This document shows positions 27,095-35,796 of a stretch of 64,000 nt of DNA, piece by piece. Position 1 is the first letter of the stretch. Every line of letters begins with the position of its first letter. The stretch spans positions 1-64,000 of the forward strand of contig JABDKW010000029.1 of the NCBI GenBank assembly GCA_013002025.1. The letters run 5' to 3'. This stretch comes from Gammaproteobacteria bacterium (GTDB lineage: Bacteria > Pseudomonadota > Gammaproteobacteria > Arenicellales > Arenicellaceae). The notes under the pieces are model-generated. The model was not told where the DNA came from, did not search any database, and saw only the letters and a program-made list of their open reading frames with translations. The position numbers and the translations under genes were made by a program.

Positions 27095-27556
27095 GTGAGT
27101 ATAGATAAAACTGACCGCCAGATTCTCCATGAACTGCAGGACGATGCGCGGATCAGCAATCTGGATTTGGCCGAGCGGGTTAACCTGTCGCCTACCCCTT
27201 GCGCACGCCGCGTAAAACAACTCGAGGCATCTGGAGTAATCATCGGGCACCACACCGCTCTGGCCCCAGAGGCTCTGGGCTTAAACCTGATGGCAATGGT
27301 GAGTGTCACCATGGACCGGCACACCGCTGACCGCTTCGAGCGCTTTGAGGAGGCGGCGGCCAAATTGCCGGAGGTGGTTGAGTGCTATGTGGTGACTGGG
27401 CAAGACTCCGACTTTTTGATAAAGGTCCTGGTGCGCGATATGCGACACTACGAGGAGTTTTTGCTACGGCGCCTGACCAAGCTTGATGGCGTTAGCGGCG
27501 TACATTCGAGCTTTGTCTTGCGCCAGCCGATTAATAAGCACCAGCTCCCCATTTAG
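27095..27556 (+). CDS. Lrp/AsnC family transcriptional regulator (leuA-linked)
   Basis: A protein of 153 residues: N-terminal helix-turn-helix (DRQILHELQDDARISNLDLAERVNLSPTPCARRVKQLEASGVI), then a RAM effector domain (VVECYVVTGQDSDFLIKVLVRDMRHYEEFL). It is a paralogue of the regulator at 17941. GTG at 27095 with GGTGA five bases upstream is my preferred start; TTG at 27083 would add four residues. Divergence from leuA suggests leucine-responsive control of that gene, but its targets cannot be proved from sequence. Confidence 0.9.
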   Translation: MSIDKTDRQILHELQDDARISNLDLAERVNLSPTPCARRVKQLEASGVIIGHHTALAPEALGLNLMAMVSVTMDRHTADRFERFEEAAAKLPEVVECYVVTGQDSDFLIKVLVRDMRHYEEFLLRRLTKLDGVSGVHSSFVLRQPINKHQLPI

Positions 27557-27565
27557 GCCGTTTCC

Positions 27566-28714
27566 ATGCTTCAAAAGTTTGCTCTTGGTGGCCTCTGCGG
27601 ACTGTTGATCGCCGTTGTCATCACGATCAGCAGCGGCCATGGTTTTCTGATAACGGCTGCGCAACGCACCTATCTTGATGGCAATATCACCGCAAATATT
27701 AATGACCATAGAGCATTCCACACGCGCGAAATTAAAACTGCCCGCCCCGCGGAACTGCCCCGCTCCGGCGCATTCGGGGAGACCGCCCTATCGCCCGAGT
27801 TTAAACATCGTTTAACGAAATATGGCACGGCCGCATTTCTGGTGCTGCGTGATGGAGCAGTGCTGAGCGAAGACTATTTCAATGGCTATGATGCGCGTAG
27901 CCGAACCAACTCATTTTCCATGGCTAAAACTGTGGTGACACTTTTGCTGGGCATCGCTATTGAAGAAGGATTAATCACGGGTTTGAATCAAAAAATAGTC
28001 GATTACCTGCCCGAATTCAGTGCTGACCCGCTGGGCAAAAACGCCACGATCGCGCACTTGACGAAAATGACCTCTGGCTATGAATGGGTAGAGCATTACT
28101 ATTCACCTATCAGCCCGACCGTGGAATTGCTATACGGGCCCGATGTTACCGAGTTTTTGCTGTCACGACACTTCAGCGCCGAACCTGGCACGTTTTGGGA
28201 ATATTCCAGTGCGTCCACTCAGTTGTTGGGAATTATTTTGCAGCGCGCTCTACAGGCTCAAGGCGCCGCTGAGACGCTGAGTGATTATTTGAGCACACGA
28301 ATCTGGCAGCCCTTGCAAATGAATGACGATGCGCTTTGGCATACTGATGACGTAGGCATGGAACTGGCCTTTTGCTGCATGAATAGCAACGCCCGCAATT
28401 TTGCCAAGCTGGGTATGTTGATGCTCAATGGGGGGCGTTGGGGCAACCGCCAAATTGTGCCCACCGAATTCATCACTCAAATGATTCAACCCCAGGGAAC
28501 CGACTACTACGGACTTTCAACCTGGCTCAGCCCTGACTCGCAGCCAGCCTATTACTGGTTTAGCGGCCATTTGGGTCAATATGTAATCTGCATTCCTGAA
28601 CACAACATGGTGATTGTGCGGCTGGGTGAAAGTCGTGACGACGCCACGGATTTTCGTACTGAAGAACTACCTCAATATGTTGCGCAAGCGATGCGACTGG
28701 CTCGGCTAGACTAA
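27566..28714 (+). CDS. Class C beta-lactamase-fold serine hydrolase
   Basis: A protein of 382 residues with an N-terminal membrane or signal segment (about residues 8-32). The beta-lactamase/esterase core follows: SMAK (SxxK nucleophile motif, in NSFSMAKTVV), YSS in WEYSSASTQLLG as the YxN/YxS motif, and WFSGHLGQY as the KTG/HxG-like third motif. This set is found in esterases, D-amino-acid peptidases and 6-aminohexanoate-dimer hydrolase-like enzymes, not resistance beta-lactamases. It is likely periplasmic or membrane-anchored and the substrate is unknown. It starts 9 bases after the Lrp gene and its TAA overlaps the stop of the convergent ABM gene. Confidence 0.88.
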   Translation: MLQKFALGGLCGLLIAVVITISSGHGFLITAAQRTYLDGNITANINDHRAFHTREIKTARPAELPRSGAFGETALSPEFKHRLTKYGTAAFLVLRDGAVLSEDYFNGYDARSRTNSFSMAKTVVTLLLGIAIEEGLITGLNQKIVDYLPEFSADPLGKNATIAHLTKMTSGYEWVEHYYSPISPTVELLYGPDVTEFLLSRHFSAEPGTFWEYSSASTQLLGIILQRALQAQGAAETLSDYLSTRIWQPLQMNDDALWHTDDVGMELAFCCMNSNARNFAKLGMLMLNGGRWGNRQIVPTEFITQMIQPQGTDYYGLSTWLSPDSQPAYYWFSGHLGQYVICIPEHNMVIVRLGESRDDATDFRTEELPQYVAQAMRLARLD

Positions 28715-29001
28715 CTGTAACTGTATTCTCGTTCGATTTTTACCACTTCCACGATATAGCTTTTATACCATCGCGAGCGGCCGTTTTCCTGTGCTTGCAA
28801 GTGCTCGCCATCTTGTTTCCATACTTTTATATGCTCTTCGCTGGGCCAGTACGAGATAGATATTTCTTCATCTCCTTCGGTACAGGAGCTGAATCCGGTA
28901 CAACCAAATTCGGTAGTCGCGCGCACGTGTAGCCGTGTCGCCATCTCTGCATAATCGGCGTCAAAATTTCGGACTGTTCCTTTAAATATTACTGCATACA
29001 T
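28711..29001 (-). CDS. Antibiotic-biosynthesis-monooxygenase (ABM) domain protein
   Basis: A protein of 96 residues with a ferredoxin-like ABM fold. It begins MYAVIFKGTVR, contains FGCTGFSSC and EISISYWPSEEHIKVWKQDGEHLQAQENGR, and ends with a strand-forming tail. The WxSxEHIKxWKxDxEHLxAQxxGR pattern is typical of single-domain ABM proteins of unknown substrate. ATG 29001 has AGAGGGA just before it. The stop shares bases 28711-28714 with that of the convergent serine hydrolase. Confidence 0.8.
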   Translation of the reverse strand: MYAVIFKGTVRNFDADYAEMATRLHVRATTEFGCTGFSSCTEGDEEISISYWPSEEHIKVWKQDGEHLQAQENGRSRWYKSYIVEVVKIEREYSYS

Positions 29002-29084
29002 ACTTCCCTCTTTCCAATCTCCGCTTCTGTTCATCTACACCCCCGAGGTTTGCCTTTGTGAATACTTGCAGACCTCAAGAGTCG

Positions 29085-29819
29085 TCAACTTCTTTCTGTG
29101 CCCCCCTTGATAATGTCCCGATTAGACACAATAGTGATATTTCCGTCAAATCGTTCATCTATGCTGGCCCGCATAACCATAGCCGCCACGGCTTCAATCG
29201 AAACCAGACGTTTCGGCAAGATCGGATCGAGCAACTCAGGCAGCATGTTGCGCAAAGTGGCCGTCAAACGCAGTACCCAGTTTAATCTTGAGGGCTCACC
29301 ATGCTTATTAAAACGAGTGCCATAGATAGCAGAAGGTTGTAAGACAACGGCCGTATGCTGCTCACTGGTGTTGGCAAAATCCTCAGCGGCCTCCAGACAT
29401 AATCTCTTGCCCTTAGCATAGGCAAAACTATCTCGGTTTAAAATTGCCGGTAGGTGTGCGCCCAGAACCACCAAGCGCCTGACACCAGCTGCTTTGGCGG
29501 CAGCAATGGCGCCCAGATTTGGCAGACTATTGCTGGCAACCTTTTCTTCGTAACTCTGTTCTGTGAAGGTTGGCGTGGGTGCGGTGCCAACAGCGGCGAT
29601 CGCCACATCGGCGTCCCTCAATAAGTCTATATCAGGCTTGGCAGCGTCGCCTGCTATCCATTCGACCTGTTGGGCCCATAATGGAGTAAGCAAGTGAACC
29701 GGCACGCCAGGCGTGCGTGATACACAGCGTACTGTAGCGCCTGCTTCGACCAGAACCTTTGCAACAGCGGTGCCCACGAAGCCATTACCGCCAAAAATTA
29801 CCACCCTGATATTTGTCAT
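29085..29819 (-). CDS. Atypical SDR / NAD(P)-binding protein, Coq11-like
   Basis: A protein of 244 residues starting with the Rossmann motif VVIFGGNGFVGTAVAKVLVEAGATVRCVSR, with Tyr and Lys in FAYAKGKRLCLEA giving a YxxxK-type pair, and ending without a transmembrane segment. Extended (atypical) SDRs of this shape include complex-I-associated NDUFA9-like and Coq11-like proteins tied to ubiquinone complexes. No such partner genes flank it, so the role is open. It lies between the ABM gene and modC, with 99 bases before modC and no clear terminator. Confidence 0.8.
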   Translation of the reverse strand: MTNIRVVIFGGNGFVGTAVAKVLVEAGATVRCVSRTPGVPVHLLTPLWAQQVEWIAGDAAKPDIDLLRDADVAIAAVGTAPTPTFTEQSYEEKVASNSLPNLGAIAAAKAAGVRRLVVLGAHLPAILNRDSFAYAKGKRLCLEAAEDFANTSEQHTAVVLQPSAIYGTRFNKHGEPSRLNWVLRLTATLRNMLPELLDPILPKRLVSIEAVAAMVMRASIDERFDGNITIVSNRDIIKGGTERS

Positions 29820-29918
29820 GTACAGCCCCTAAACCGGGCTCGTCTGATTTTTTCTACGCGGGAATTGTAACGGAATTCTGGCATCGAATATTTTAATTTG
29901 GGCCGCATAATAATTTTT

Positions 29919-30983
29919 TTAAGCCAGAGTGGCGGTGCTCTTAATTTGGGCCATCAGTTGGGTGCCGATAGCGATTTTCAATCTATCCATGGATTTTCGC
30001 GTGACTCTGGCAAGAAGCGCGCTGCCACCGCAATCGAGCTTTACGGTAACTTGTGATCTATCGTAACCCTGAATTGCCACGACCCGCGCCGCAAACACAT
30101 TTAAAATACTGCTGGCCTCGGGCGCCTGCAGTGCCAGGCTTACATCGCGGGCAGCTACCTGGATGCGCAGTTTATCACCCACGGCACGAGGGCTTGCTGG
30201 AATCGAGAAAACACCGCCAGCGAACTCCACTCGGCTGAGACCGTACTGTTGGTCATGTTCCAGCAATACTCCTTCCACCACTGAAACCGCATCCGGACTG
30301 GCCGCAGGAGCGAGCGCGAGATCCGTCAACACATCAGCAGCATGACCGCTACCGGACACTCTGCCGCCTTGCAGCATAACCACATGGTGCGCCAATCGGG
30401 CAACTTCGTCCTGGGCGTGGCTAACATACACCATCGGCAACCCGGATTGCATTGCGACTTGCTCGAGATAACTCATCAGTTCCATGCGGCGCGCATGATC
30501 CAATGACACCAGAGGTTCATCCATCAGCAATATTTGCGGAGCGGACGCGAGGGCCCGGGCAATTGCAACACGGCGCCGTTCGCCTCCGGAGAGTTGCTCC
30601 GGACGCTGGTCCAGCTTTGTTTCCAGTCCGAGAAGTCGAATAATCTCTGCCAAAGGTGTATGCATTGCCGCTGCTGACCGGCTGCGGCCGTAATCAATAT
30701 TTTGCGCGACGCTTAAGTGACTGAATAGACTGGCTTCCTGAAATACATAGCCGATACGCCGCTGGTAAGGTGCGACGAAAACCGCCTCATCCTGCCACAC
30801 TTGATCAGCGAACATAATCCGAGTATCGGCGTGCCGATCGAGACCCGCTATGGCTCGCAATAAGCTCGTCTTGCCACAGCCGGATTCCCCATACAAAACA
30901 GTGATACCGCGCTCTGGCAACGCAATGTCAGCGCAGAGCTCAAACTCACCACGTTGGATTTTACAGTTGATGCTAAGGCTCAT
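29919..30983 (-). CDS. modC: Molybdate ABC transporter ATP-binding protein
   Basis: ATPase of the molybdate importer, 354 residues. Walker A is GESGCGKTSLLRAIAGL, the signature is LSGGERRRVAIARALA and Walker B is ILLMDEPLVSLDH. The switch His lies in VSHAQDE. From about residue 285 a C-terminal MOP-type (molybdate/tungstate-binding) domain (SILNVFAARVVAIQGYDRSQVTVKLDCGG) identifies ModC rather than CysA or PotA. It follows modB after 9 bases, last in modABC. Supplies Mo for molybdopterin enzymes; none is encoded in this window. Confidence 0.95.
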   Translation of the reverse strand: MSLSINCKIQRGEFELCADIALPERGITVLYGESGCGKTSLLRAIAGLDRHADTRIMFADQVWQDEAVFVAPYQRRIGYVFQEASLFSHLSVAQNIDYGRSRSAAAMHTPLAEIIRLLGLETKLDQRPEQLSGGERRRVAIARALASAPQILLMDEPLVSLDHARRMELMSYLEQVAMQSGLPMVYVSHAQDEVARLAHHVVMLQGGRVSGSGHAADVLTDLALAPAASPDAVSVVEGVLLEHDQQYGLSRVEFAGGVFSIPASPRAVGDKLRIQVAARDVSLALQAPEASSILNVFAARVVAIQGYDRSQVTVKLDCGGSALLARVTRKSMDRLKIAIGTQLMAQIKSTATLA

Positions 30984-30992
30984 CAGAAACCG

Positions 30993-31673
30993 CTAATGTG
31001 GCAACAATCGCACACGCGCACGATTTCGGTAGATGAACAACAGTAATAGCAGTGAGAAACCCAGCAAGATGGCGGCCAATGTATGCGCCTGGCCATAATT
31101 TAGACTTTCTACGTGATCATAGATTGCGATCGACGCTACGCGGGTTTGACCGGGGATATTCCCCCCAACCATTAACACCACGCCGAACTCGCCCAGCGTG
31201 TGCGCAAAACCCAGCACCGCTCCGGTCACAATGCCCGGTCGCGCCAACGGCAGCGCCACCGAAAAAAAGCGATCACGCGGCGAAGCGCCCAACGTCGCCG
31301 CAACTTCCAGAGGGCGCTTGCCAATAGCCTTGAATGCATCCTGAATAGGCTGGACTACGAAGGGAAATGAATAGATAGCTGACCCGATAACCAGCCCGGT
31401 AAAACTGAATGCCAGCGGCCGACCCGTTGCATCTAGCCACAACTGCCCGACAAAATTATTGGGACTGAACAGGAGCAACAAATAAAAACCTAATACCGTT
31501 GGGGGTAATACCAGTGGCAACGCCACCATCGCCTCCAACCAGTACTTAAAGCGCCAGCGGCTGTTAGCCAGCCACCAAGCAAGAGGAGTGCCGAGAAGCA
31601 GCAGCAGCACCGTCGTGACGAGAGCGAGTTTCAGCGTCACCCACAGCGCAATTAAATCCTGTTCCATGCCCAT
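30993..31673 (-). CDS. modB: Molybdate ABC transporter permease
   Basis: Inner-membrane channel subunit of 226 residues with about five hydrophobic segments. It has the cytoplasmic EAA-type loop near [40 protein letters not shown], and ends in a basic tail after [24 protein letters not shown] early in the protein is typical of ModB. Either of two ATG codons (31673 or 31667) may be used. Placed between modA and modC. Confidence 0.95.
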   Translation of the reverse strand: MGMEQDLIALWVTLKLALVTTVLLLLLGTPLAWWLANSRWRFKYWLEAMVALPLVLPPTVLGFYLLLLFSPNNFVGQLWLDATGRPLAFSFTGLVIGSAIYSFPFVVQPIQDAFKAIGKRPLEVAATLGASPRDRFFSVALPLARPGIVTGAVLGFAHTLGEFGVVLMVGGNIPGQTRVASIAIYDHVESLNYGQAHTLAAILLGFSLLLLLFIYRNRARVRLLPH

Positions 31674-31682
31674 AACCAGATA

Positions 31683-32420
31683 CTACTGCAATTCAACGTC
31701 ATAACCGAACGAGCGGATTAGTTCCATAGCATCACGACTCCTTACATACGCCAAGAATCGCCGCGCAGCCGAAGAGTCCTTTATCAGTACCGCCTGTTGC
31801 TCGATAGGCTGATGCAGATGGGGGGGAACTAGCCAACCGCGAGTATTTTGGGAGAGTAACTTGGTGTGCGAGAAAGCAACCAGTCCCAGTTCAGCACCGC
31901 CGCTGTCAATAAACTGAAATGTCTGGGCAACATTTTCACCCAAAACTAATTTGGATTGCACCGCTGACCAGAGGTTGAGGGTGGTGAGCACCTCTCGAGC
32001 CGCACGGCCGTAGGGCGCGTGCCGGGGATTGGCGATTGCCAGATGCCGATAGCTGGATTCGGTCAATGCACCAGCATCTAAAACCTCCCTATCCGCACTG
32101 TATAAGACCAACCGGCCGAAGGCATATGTAAATCTGGACCCGGGTATGCTTAACTGCTGCTGCTCCAGCAATGCCGGCCGTTCCCGATCGGCCGCAAACC
32201 AGATATCAAAGGGTGCTCCTTGCACAATTTGCGCGTAATGTTTACCTGTCGAGCCTGTAATTAAGGTTAATTTGTCTGAACTGTAACGTTGATAGTCGCT
32301 GATCAAATTTGACATCGCAGGCGCAAAATTGCTGGCCACGGCTACTCTTAGTTCTGCGGCATTGCTGGTCGACAGGGTAAAAAGCAACAGCCAGTAGGTG
32401 GGCCGAACTCGTTTTAACAT
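31683..32420 (-). CDS. modA: Molybdate ABC transporter substrate-binding protein
   Basis: Periplasmic molybdate receptor of 245 residues. A signal peptide (hydrophobic WLLLFTLSTSNA, likely cleaved near AA-ELRVA) precedes ELRVAVASNFAPAM, the ligand-site GSTGKHYAQIVQGAPFDIWFAADRERP and IANPRHAPYGRAAREVL, all classic ModA. A D/E-type substrate such as tungstate cannot be excluded. It is first in modABC and lies 10 bases from the stop of the upstream FkbM methyltransferase gene on the same strand, so they may share a transcript. Confidence 0.94.
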   Translation of the reverse strand: MLKRVRPTYWLLLFTLSTSNAAELRVAVASNFAPAMSNLISDYQRYSSDKLTLITGSTGKHYAQIVQGAPFDIWFAADRERPALLEQQQLSIPGSRFTYAFGRLVLYSADREVLDAGALTESSYRHLAIANPRHAPYGRAAREVLTTLNLWSAVQSKLVLGENVAQTFQFIDSGGAELGLVAFSHTKLLSQNTRGWLVPPHLHQPIEQQAVLIKDSSAARRFLAYVRSRDAMELIRSFGYDVELQ

Positions 32421-32430
32421 CGTTCGAACT

Positions 32431-33303
32431 CTAACTCCTGGCCAATCGTTGCTCTACCATGAGACGTTTCGAATCAGCGATGGCTAGAACATTTTCCGTT
32501 GGCACGCGCCATGGCTGATCGACGTTGACTAATTTTCTTTGCTCACAGTCATAAATCGCAGTTGTGTACCCCATGCTTGCCAACTCGGCTATGAACTTGT
32601 CTGTTGATACGCCGTAATTATTCGCTAGCCCCCCTACTTCTATCAATAAAACGGGTGGGTTTGATTGATGCAACATCGCTGATGCGCCGCGGACGGCAAA
32701 AGGCTCGAATCCTTCAATATCAAATTTGGCCATTGTCACCGGAGTATCCTGCAAAATTTCGTCAAGCCTGACCACGTCAATCCAAATTGATTTATGGCTG
32801 GAATCTTTGGGCTGGATATGTGAGGTGCAGGTATCATCACCCAGTTCGAACTCGAGTGACCCCGATTGATCTGAGAGTCCGCAAAGGTGAATCTTCACAT
32901 TCCTGAGCTCGTTATGAGTAATAGTCTTTTGCAACTGTTCTGCCGTAACTGGGTTGGGTTCAAAACAATGCACTTGCCCGCTTTCGCCTAATTGAGAGCG
33001 AGCCAGCAGCGTATACAAGCCAATATTCGCACCTGCGTCAACAAAGCAATCTCCGGCTCGCAAGTAATCTTGCATAAATAGCATTTCCCAATAATCAGGA
33101 AGGTTGGAAAAATAAATCGCCCGTGACGCAGAATGGTTGTCGACCGGGCAATGTAGCTGCATACCGTGATAGGGGATGAGTTTAGGTTGCTTAGAAAACC
33201 GCTTGCGAATCTGCCATGCAATGGCTCTGAAAATTGATCTTAATCGATGGGTATTATTAGCAGGATGGGTCCACAGATCGAACAATAATCGAATTCCAGG
33301 CAT
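32431..33303 (-). CDS. FkbM family methyltransferase
   Basis: S-adenosylmethionine-dependent methyltransferase of 290 residues. The AdoMet motif DAGANIGLYTLLAR is near 92-105, then VHCFEPNPVTAEQL (acidic loop) and the FkbM-defining FDIEGFEPFAVRGA follow. An N-terminal basic segment precedes it. Substrates of FkbM proteins range from polyketides to sugars and glycolipids; none is suggested by the neighbours, modA and ychF. The next gene on this strand upstream, ychF, ends 24 bases before its start. Confidence 0.88.
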   Translation of the reverse strand: MPGIRLLFDLWTHPANNTHRLRSIFRAIAWQIRKRFSKQPKLIPYHGMQLHCPVDNHSASRAIYFSNLPDYWEMLFMQDYLRAGDCFVDAGANIGLYTLLARSQLGESGQVHCFEPNPVTAEQLQKTITHNELRNVKIHLCGLSDQSGSLEFELGDDTCTSHIQPKDSSHKSIWIDVVRLDEILQDTPVTMAKFDIEGFEPFAVRGASAMLHQSNPPVLLIEVGGLANNYGVSTDKFIAELASMGYTTAIYDCEQRKLVNVDQPWRVPTENVLAIADSKRLMVEQRLARS

Positions 33304-33327
33304 GGGGTTCAGAGCAGACTGAATGCG

Positions 33328-34419
33328 CTATACGTTAAAACGAAAATGCACGACATCGCCATCATTCATGACGTATTCCTTTCCTTCCAGGCGAAACTTA
33401 CCAGCCTCCTTGGCGCCTTGTTCACCGTCGTATTTATCGTAGTCACTGAAAGCCATCGTTTCAGCCCGAATGAAGCCTTTTTCAAAATCTGTATGGATCA
33501 CCCCGGCTGCTTTGGGCGCCGTGTCACCAATACGAATGGTCCAGGCGCGTACTTCTGTTTTGCCGGCGGTAAAGTAGGTTTGTAATCCCAGCAATTCGTA
33601 GCCTGCCCGAATCACCCGGTTCAAACCCGGTTCCTGTTGGCCAATTTCTTCCAAAAATTCGGCCTTCTCGGCGTCGTCCAACTCGGCAATTTCAGCTTCG
33701 ATGGCGGCGCAGATAGCCACCACCTGTGCACCCTCGCTTTCTGCTAAATCAGTGACCACCTGTAAGTATGGATTATCTTCAAAGCCTTCCTCATCCACAT
33801 TGGCAATATACATGGTCGGTTTGGCCGTCATCAAACACAAATGCTTGATTCTCGCCGCATCTTCTTTTTCCAAAGGCAGGCTTCGCAGAGGCTCACCGGA
33901 GTCCAGGTGCGTATAGACCCGCTCAAGAACTTCCTTGAGTTTTATCTGTTCTTTATCGCCAGATTTGGAGCGCTTGGCGGCGCGCTCGATAGCCTTCTCA
34001 ACCGTCTCCATATCGGCTAAACCCAGCTCCGTGTGGATGATTTCGATATCAGCGGCCGGGTCAACGCGGCCCGAAACGTGAATCACATTGTCATCATCAA
34101 AGCAGCGCACCACATGCGCTATCGCATCTACCTCGCGGATATTGGCCAGAAATTGATTGCCCAGCCCTTCTCCTTTGGAAGCACCCTCAACCAATCCGGC
34201 AATATCCACGAACTCCATGGTGGCTGGAATTGTTTTGGCCGGCTGCGCCAACTCAGTGAGTCGCTGCAACCGAGGGTCAGGAACTTCGACCACACCCACA
34301 TTTGGCTCAATAGTACAAAACGGATAATTTTCCGCCTGAATGCCAGAATTAGTTAAGGCATTAAACAGAGTCGACTTACCTACGTTTGGTAGGCCGACGA
34401 TACCGCATTTAAATCCCAT
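33328..34419 (-). CDS. ychF: Obg-like ATPase YchF
   Basis: Ribosome-associated P-loop ATPase (363 residues; usual length about 363). G1 is [16 protein letters not shown] at residues 8-23, the switch region is [12 protein letters not shown], and G3 is [20 protein letters not shown]. The G4 equivalent is ANVDEEG (NVxE, explaining ATP preference), and the C-terminal TGS/ACB part includes [15 protein letters not shown] and the ending [10 protein letters not shown]. It follows pth by 12 bases in a translation-factor operon. Linked to stress and redox control of translation in other bacteria. Confidence 0.97.
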   Translation of the reverse strand: MGFKCGIVGLPNVGKSTLFNALTNSGIQAENYPFCTIEPNVGVVEVPDPRLQRLTELAQPAKTIPATMEFVDIAGLVEGASKGEGLGNQFLANIREVDAIAHVVRCFDDDNVIHVSGRVDPAADIEIIHTELGLADMETVEKAIERAAKRSKSGDKEQIKLKEVLERVYTHLDSGEPLRSLPLEKEDAARIKHLCLMTAKPTMYIANVDEEGFEDNPYLQVVTDLAESEGAQVVAICAAIEAEIAELDDAEKAEFLEEIGQQEPGLNRVIRAGYELLGLQTYFTAGKTEVRAWTIRIGDTAPKAAGVIHTDFEKGFIRAETMAFSDYDKYDGEQGAKEAGKFRLEGKEYVMNDGDVVHFRFNV

Positions 34420-34431
34420 TATTTTGTCCGC

Positions 34432-35013
34432 TCAAGTTGTGTGTAGTTCGTTCATGGCTGCCGCAAAATCACCTTCCACAATCAGGTCAATTACGCGCAA
34501 GGATTGGTCTATGGCTTTGGCAATGAGTTGCGCATCTGCCTTGTTGGGCTTTTTCAATACATACCCTGACACGTCGCGACCCGGCCCGGGGTGGCCGATA
34601 CCGAGTCGCAATCTGGCAAAATTTCGAGTGCCGGTTTTCTGAATAATATCTCTTAAACCATTATTCCCGCCGTGACCGCCTTCCAGTTTCAGGCGCACGA
34701 CACCAGCGTCCAGGTCCAATTCATCATGCGCCACCAGGATTTGTGAGCTATCAATCTTATAGTAACGGCATGCCGCCACCACCGACTGACCACTCAAGTT
34801 CATGTAAGTGTCGGGCGCCAGCAGGCGTACCTCATGACCGGCAATCACCGTCTTGGCGCTACGACCCTGACAGTTTTTATCCGTTTTGAGAGAAGCTCCG
34901 ACCTGTCGGCAAAGTGTATCCAGAAACAAAAACCCGGCATTATGCCGGGTTTTCTGGTACTGCTCGCCCGGATTGCCAAGACCGACAATCAGCTTAATAG
35001 GCGATTGATTCAC
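34432..35013 (-). CDS. pth: Peptidyl-tRNA hydrolase
   Basis: Frees tRNA from peptidyl-tRNA dropped off ribosomes. The 193-residue product, started by GTG, has the active-site sequence GLGNPGEQYQKTRHNAGF with the catalytic His in RHNAGF, then DTYMNLSGQSV and AHDELDL and the GGHGGNNGLRDI loop. It starts 5 bases after the rplY stop. The codons for KTRHNAGFLF coincide with a perfect terminator-like hairpin (34924-34953), which is unusual and may limit read-through into pth and ychF. Confidence 0.97.
   Translation of the reverse strand: MNQSPIKLIVGLGNPGEQYQKTRHNAGFLFLDTLCRQVGASLKTDKNCQGRSAKTVIAGHEVRLLAPDTYMNLSGQSVVAACRYYKIDSSQILVAHDELDLDAGVVRLKLEGGHGGNNGLRDIIQKTGTRNFARLRLGIGHPGPGRDVSGYVLKKPNKADAQLIAKAIDQSLRVIDLIVEGDFAAAMNELHTT
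34924..34953 (-). promoter_or_regulatory. Terminator-like hairpin inside pth coding sequence
   Basis: Perfect 12-base arms AAAACCCGGCAT and ATGCCGGGTTTT around one centre base (34929-34953), followed on the transcript strand by TTTTTGTTT. It has the full anatomy of an intrinsic terminator yet lies in codons about 20-30 of pth, and codes for conserved residues. It may act as an attenuator between rplY and pth-ychF, or may be silent because ribosomes cover it. Confidence 0.45.
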
Positions 35014-35018
35014 TGCGA

Positions 35019-35714
35019 TTACTCTTCAGCACCGCCTTCATCATCAGCTGCGTCACCTTCCGCGGTTTCAGCACCTTCTGCTCCTTCTGCTCCTTCAACA
35101 CCTTCTTCTTCCTCAGCCTCTTCAGTCTGCGGTTTCTTCGGTGCCAGGACAGATGCCACAGGCTGTTCCAAATCGGACTCCTGGACAGTACTGGCGAATT
35201 CCACGCCGTCAGGCAATTTTACGTCACCCAAATGCACGGCTTCACCCATATCAAGCCCAGACACGTCCACTTCAACGTACTCCGGCAAGTCGGAACCCAG
35301 ACAGAACACGTCTACCGATGTCATGCTGTGCGACATAATGCCGCTTTCCAGCTTAACCCCGGGCGCGTCTTCTTCACCGATGAAGTGCAACGGCACGGTC
35401 ATGGTGATCTTGTCTTTACGGCTGACACGCTGGAAATCCAGATGCATGACCTGCTGCTTAAAGGGGTGCATTTGCACATCGCGCAATATCGCGCGCTGCA
35501 AATCACCGTCGACTTTCAGTTGTACCAATGCGGAATGGAAAGCTTCAACGTTTAGCTGGAGAATCATCTTGTTGTGATCCACCAGTAAATATTGCTCATC
35601 TTCTCCACCGCCATAGACCACCACAGGCACTTTACCTTCACGTCGCGAACGACGACTGGCAGCAGTACCCGATCCGGCTCTTACTTCAGCTTCTACTATA
35701 AAATTAGCACTCAT
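35019..35714 (-). CDS. rplY: 50S ribosomal protein L25 / general stress protein Ctc
   Basis: 5S-rRNA-binding ribosomal protein, long two-domain form (231 residues versus about 95 for the E. coli short form). The N-terminal RNA-binding domain contains AEVRAGSGTAASRRSRREGKVPVVVYGG, and the C-terminal TL5/CTC beta domain follows ISRKDKITMTVPLHFIGEEDAPGVK. The tail from about 190 is a highly acidic Glu/Ala/Gly-rich repeat with EGAEGAEGAE, probably disordered. It is co-transcribed with pth and ychF downstream and 82 bases from prs upstream. Confidence 0.96.
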   Translation of the reverse strand: MSANFIVEAEVRAGSGTAASRRSRREGKVPVVVYGGGEDEQYLLVDHNKMILQLNVEAFHSALVQLKVDGDLQRAILRDVQMHPFKQQVMHLDFQRVSRKDKITMTVPLHFIGEEDAPGVKLESGIMSHSMTSVDVFCLGSDLPEYVEVDVSGLDMGEAVHLGDVKLPDGVEFASTVQESDLEQPVASVLAPKKPQTEEAEEEEGVEGAEGAEGAETAEGDAADDEGGAEE

Positions 35715-35796
35715 TACTATTCTCGTAATTCGTTATTTCCAATCACACATTGATGAATAAACTAACGTCAATATGTGGACTAAGCGTTTCCTGAAA

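Noticed and set aside
35030-35130. Short tandem repeat (CTTCTGCTC-like) as a separate element
   Set aside because: It codes for the Glu/Ala/Gly acidic tail of RplY, so it is a coding low-complexity tract.
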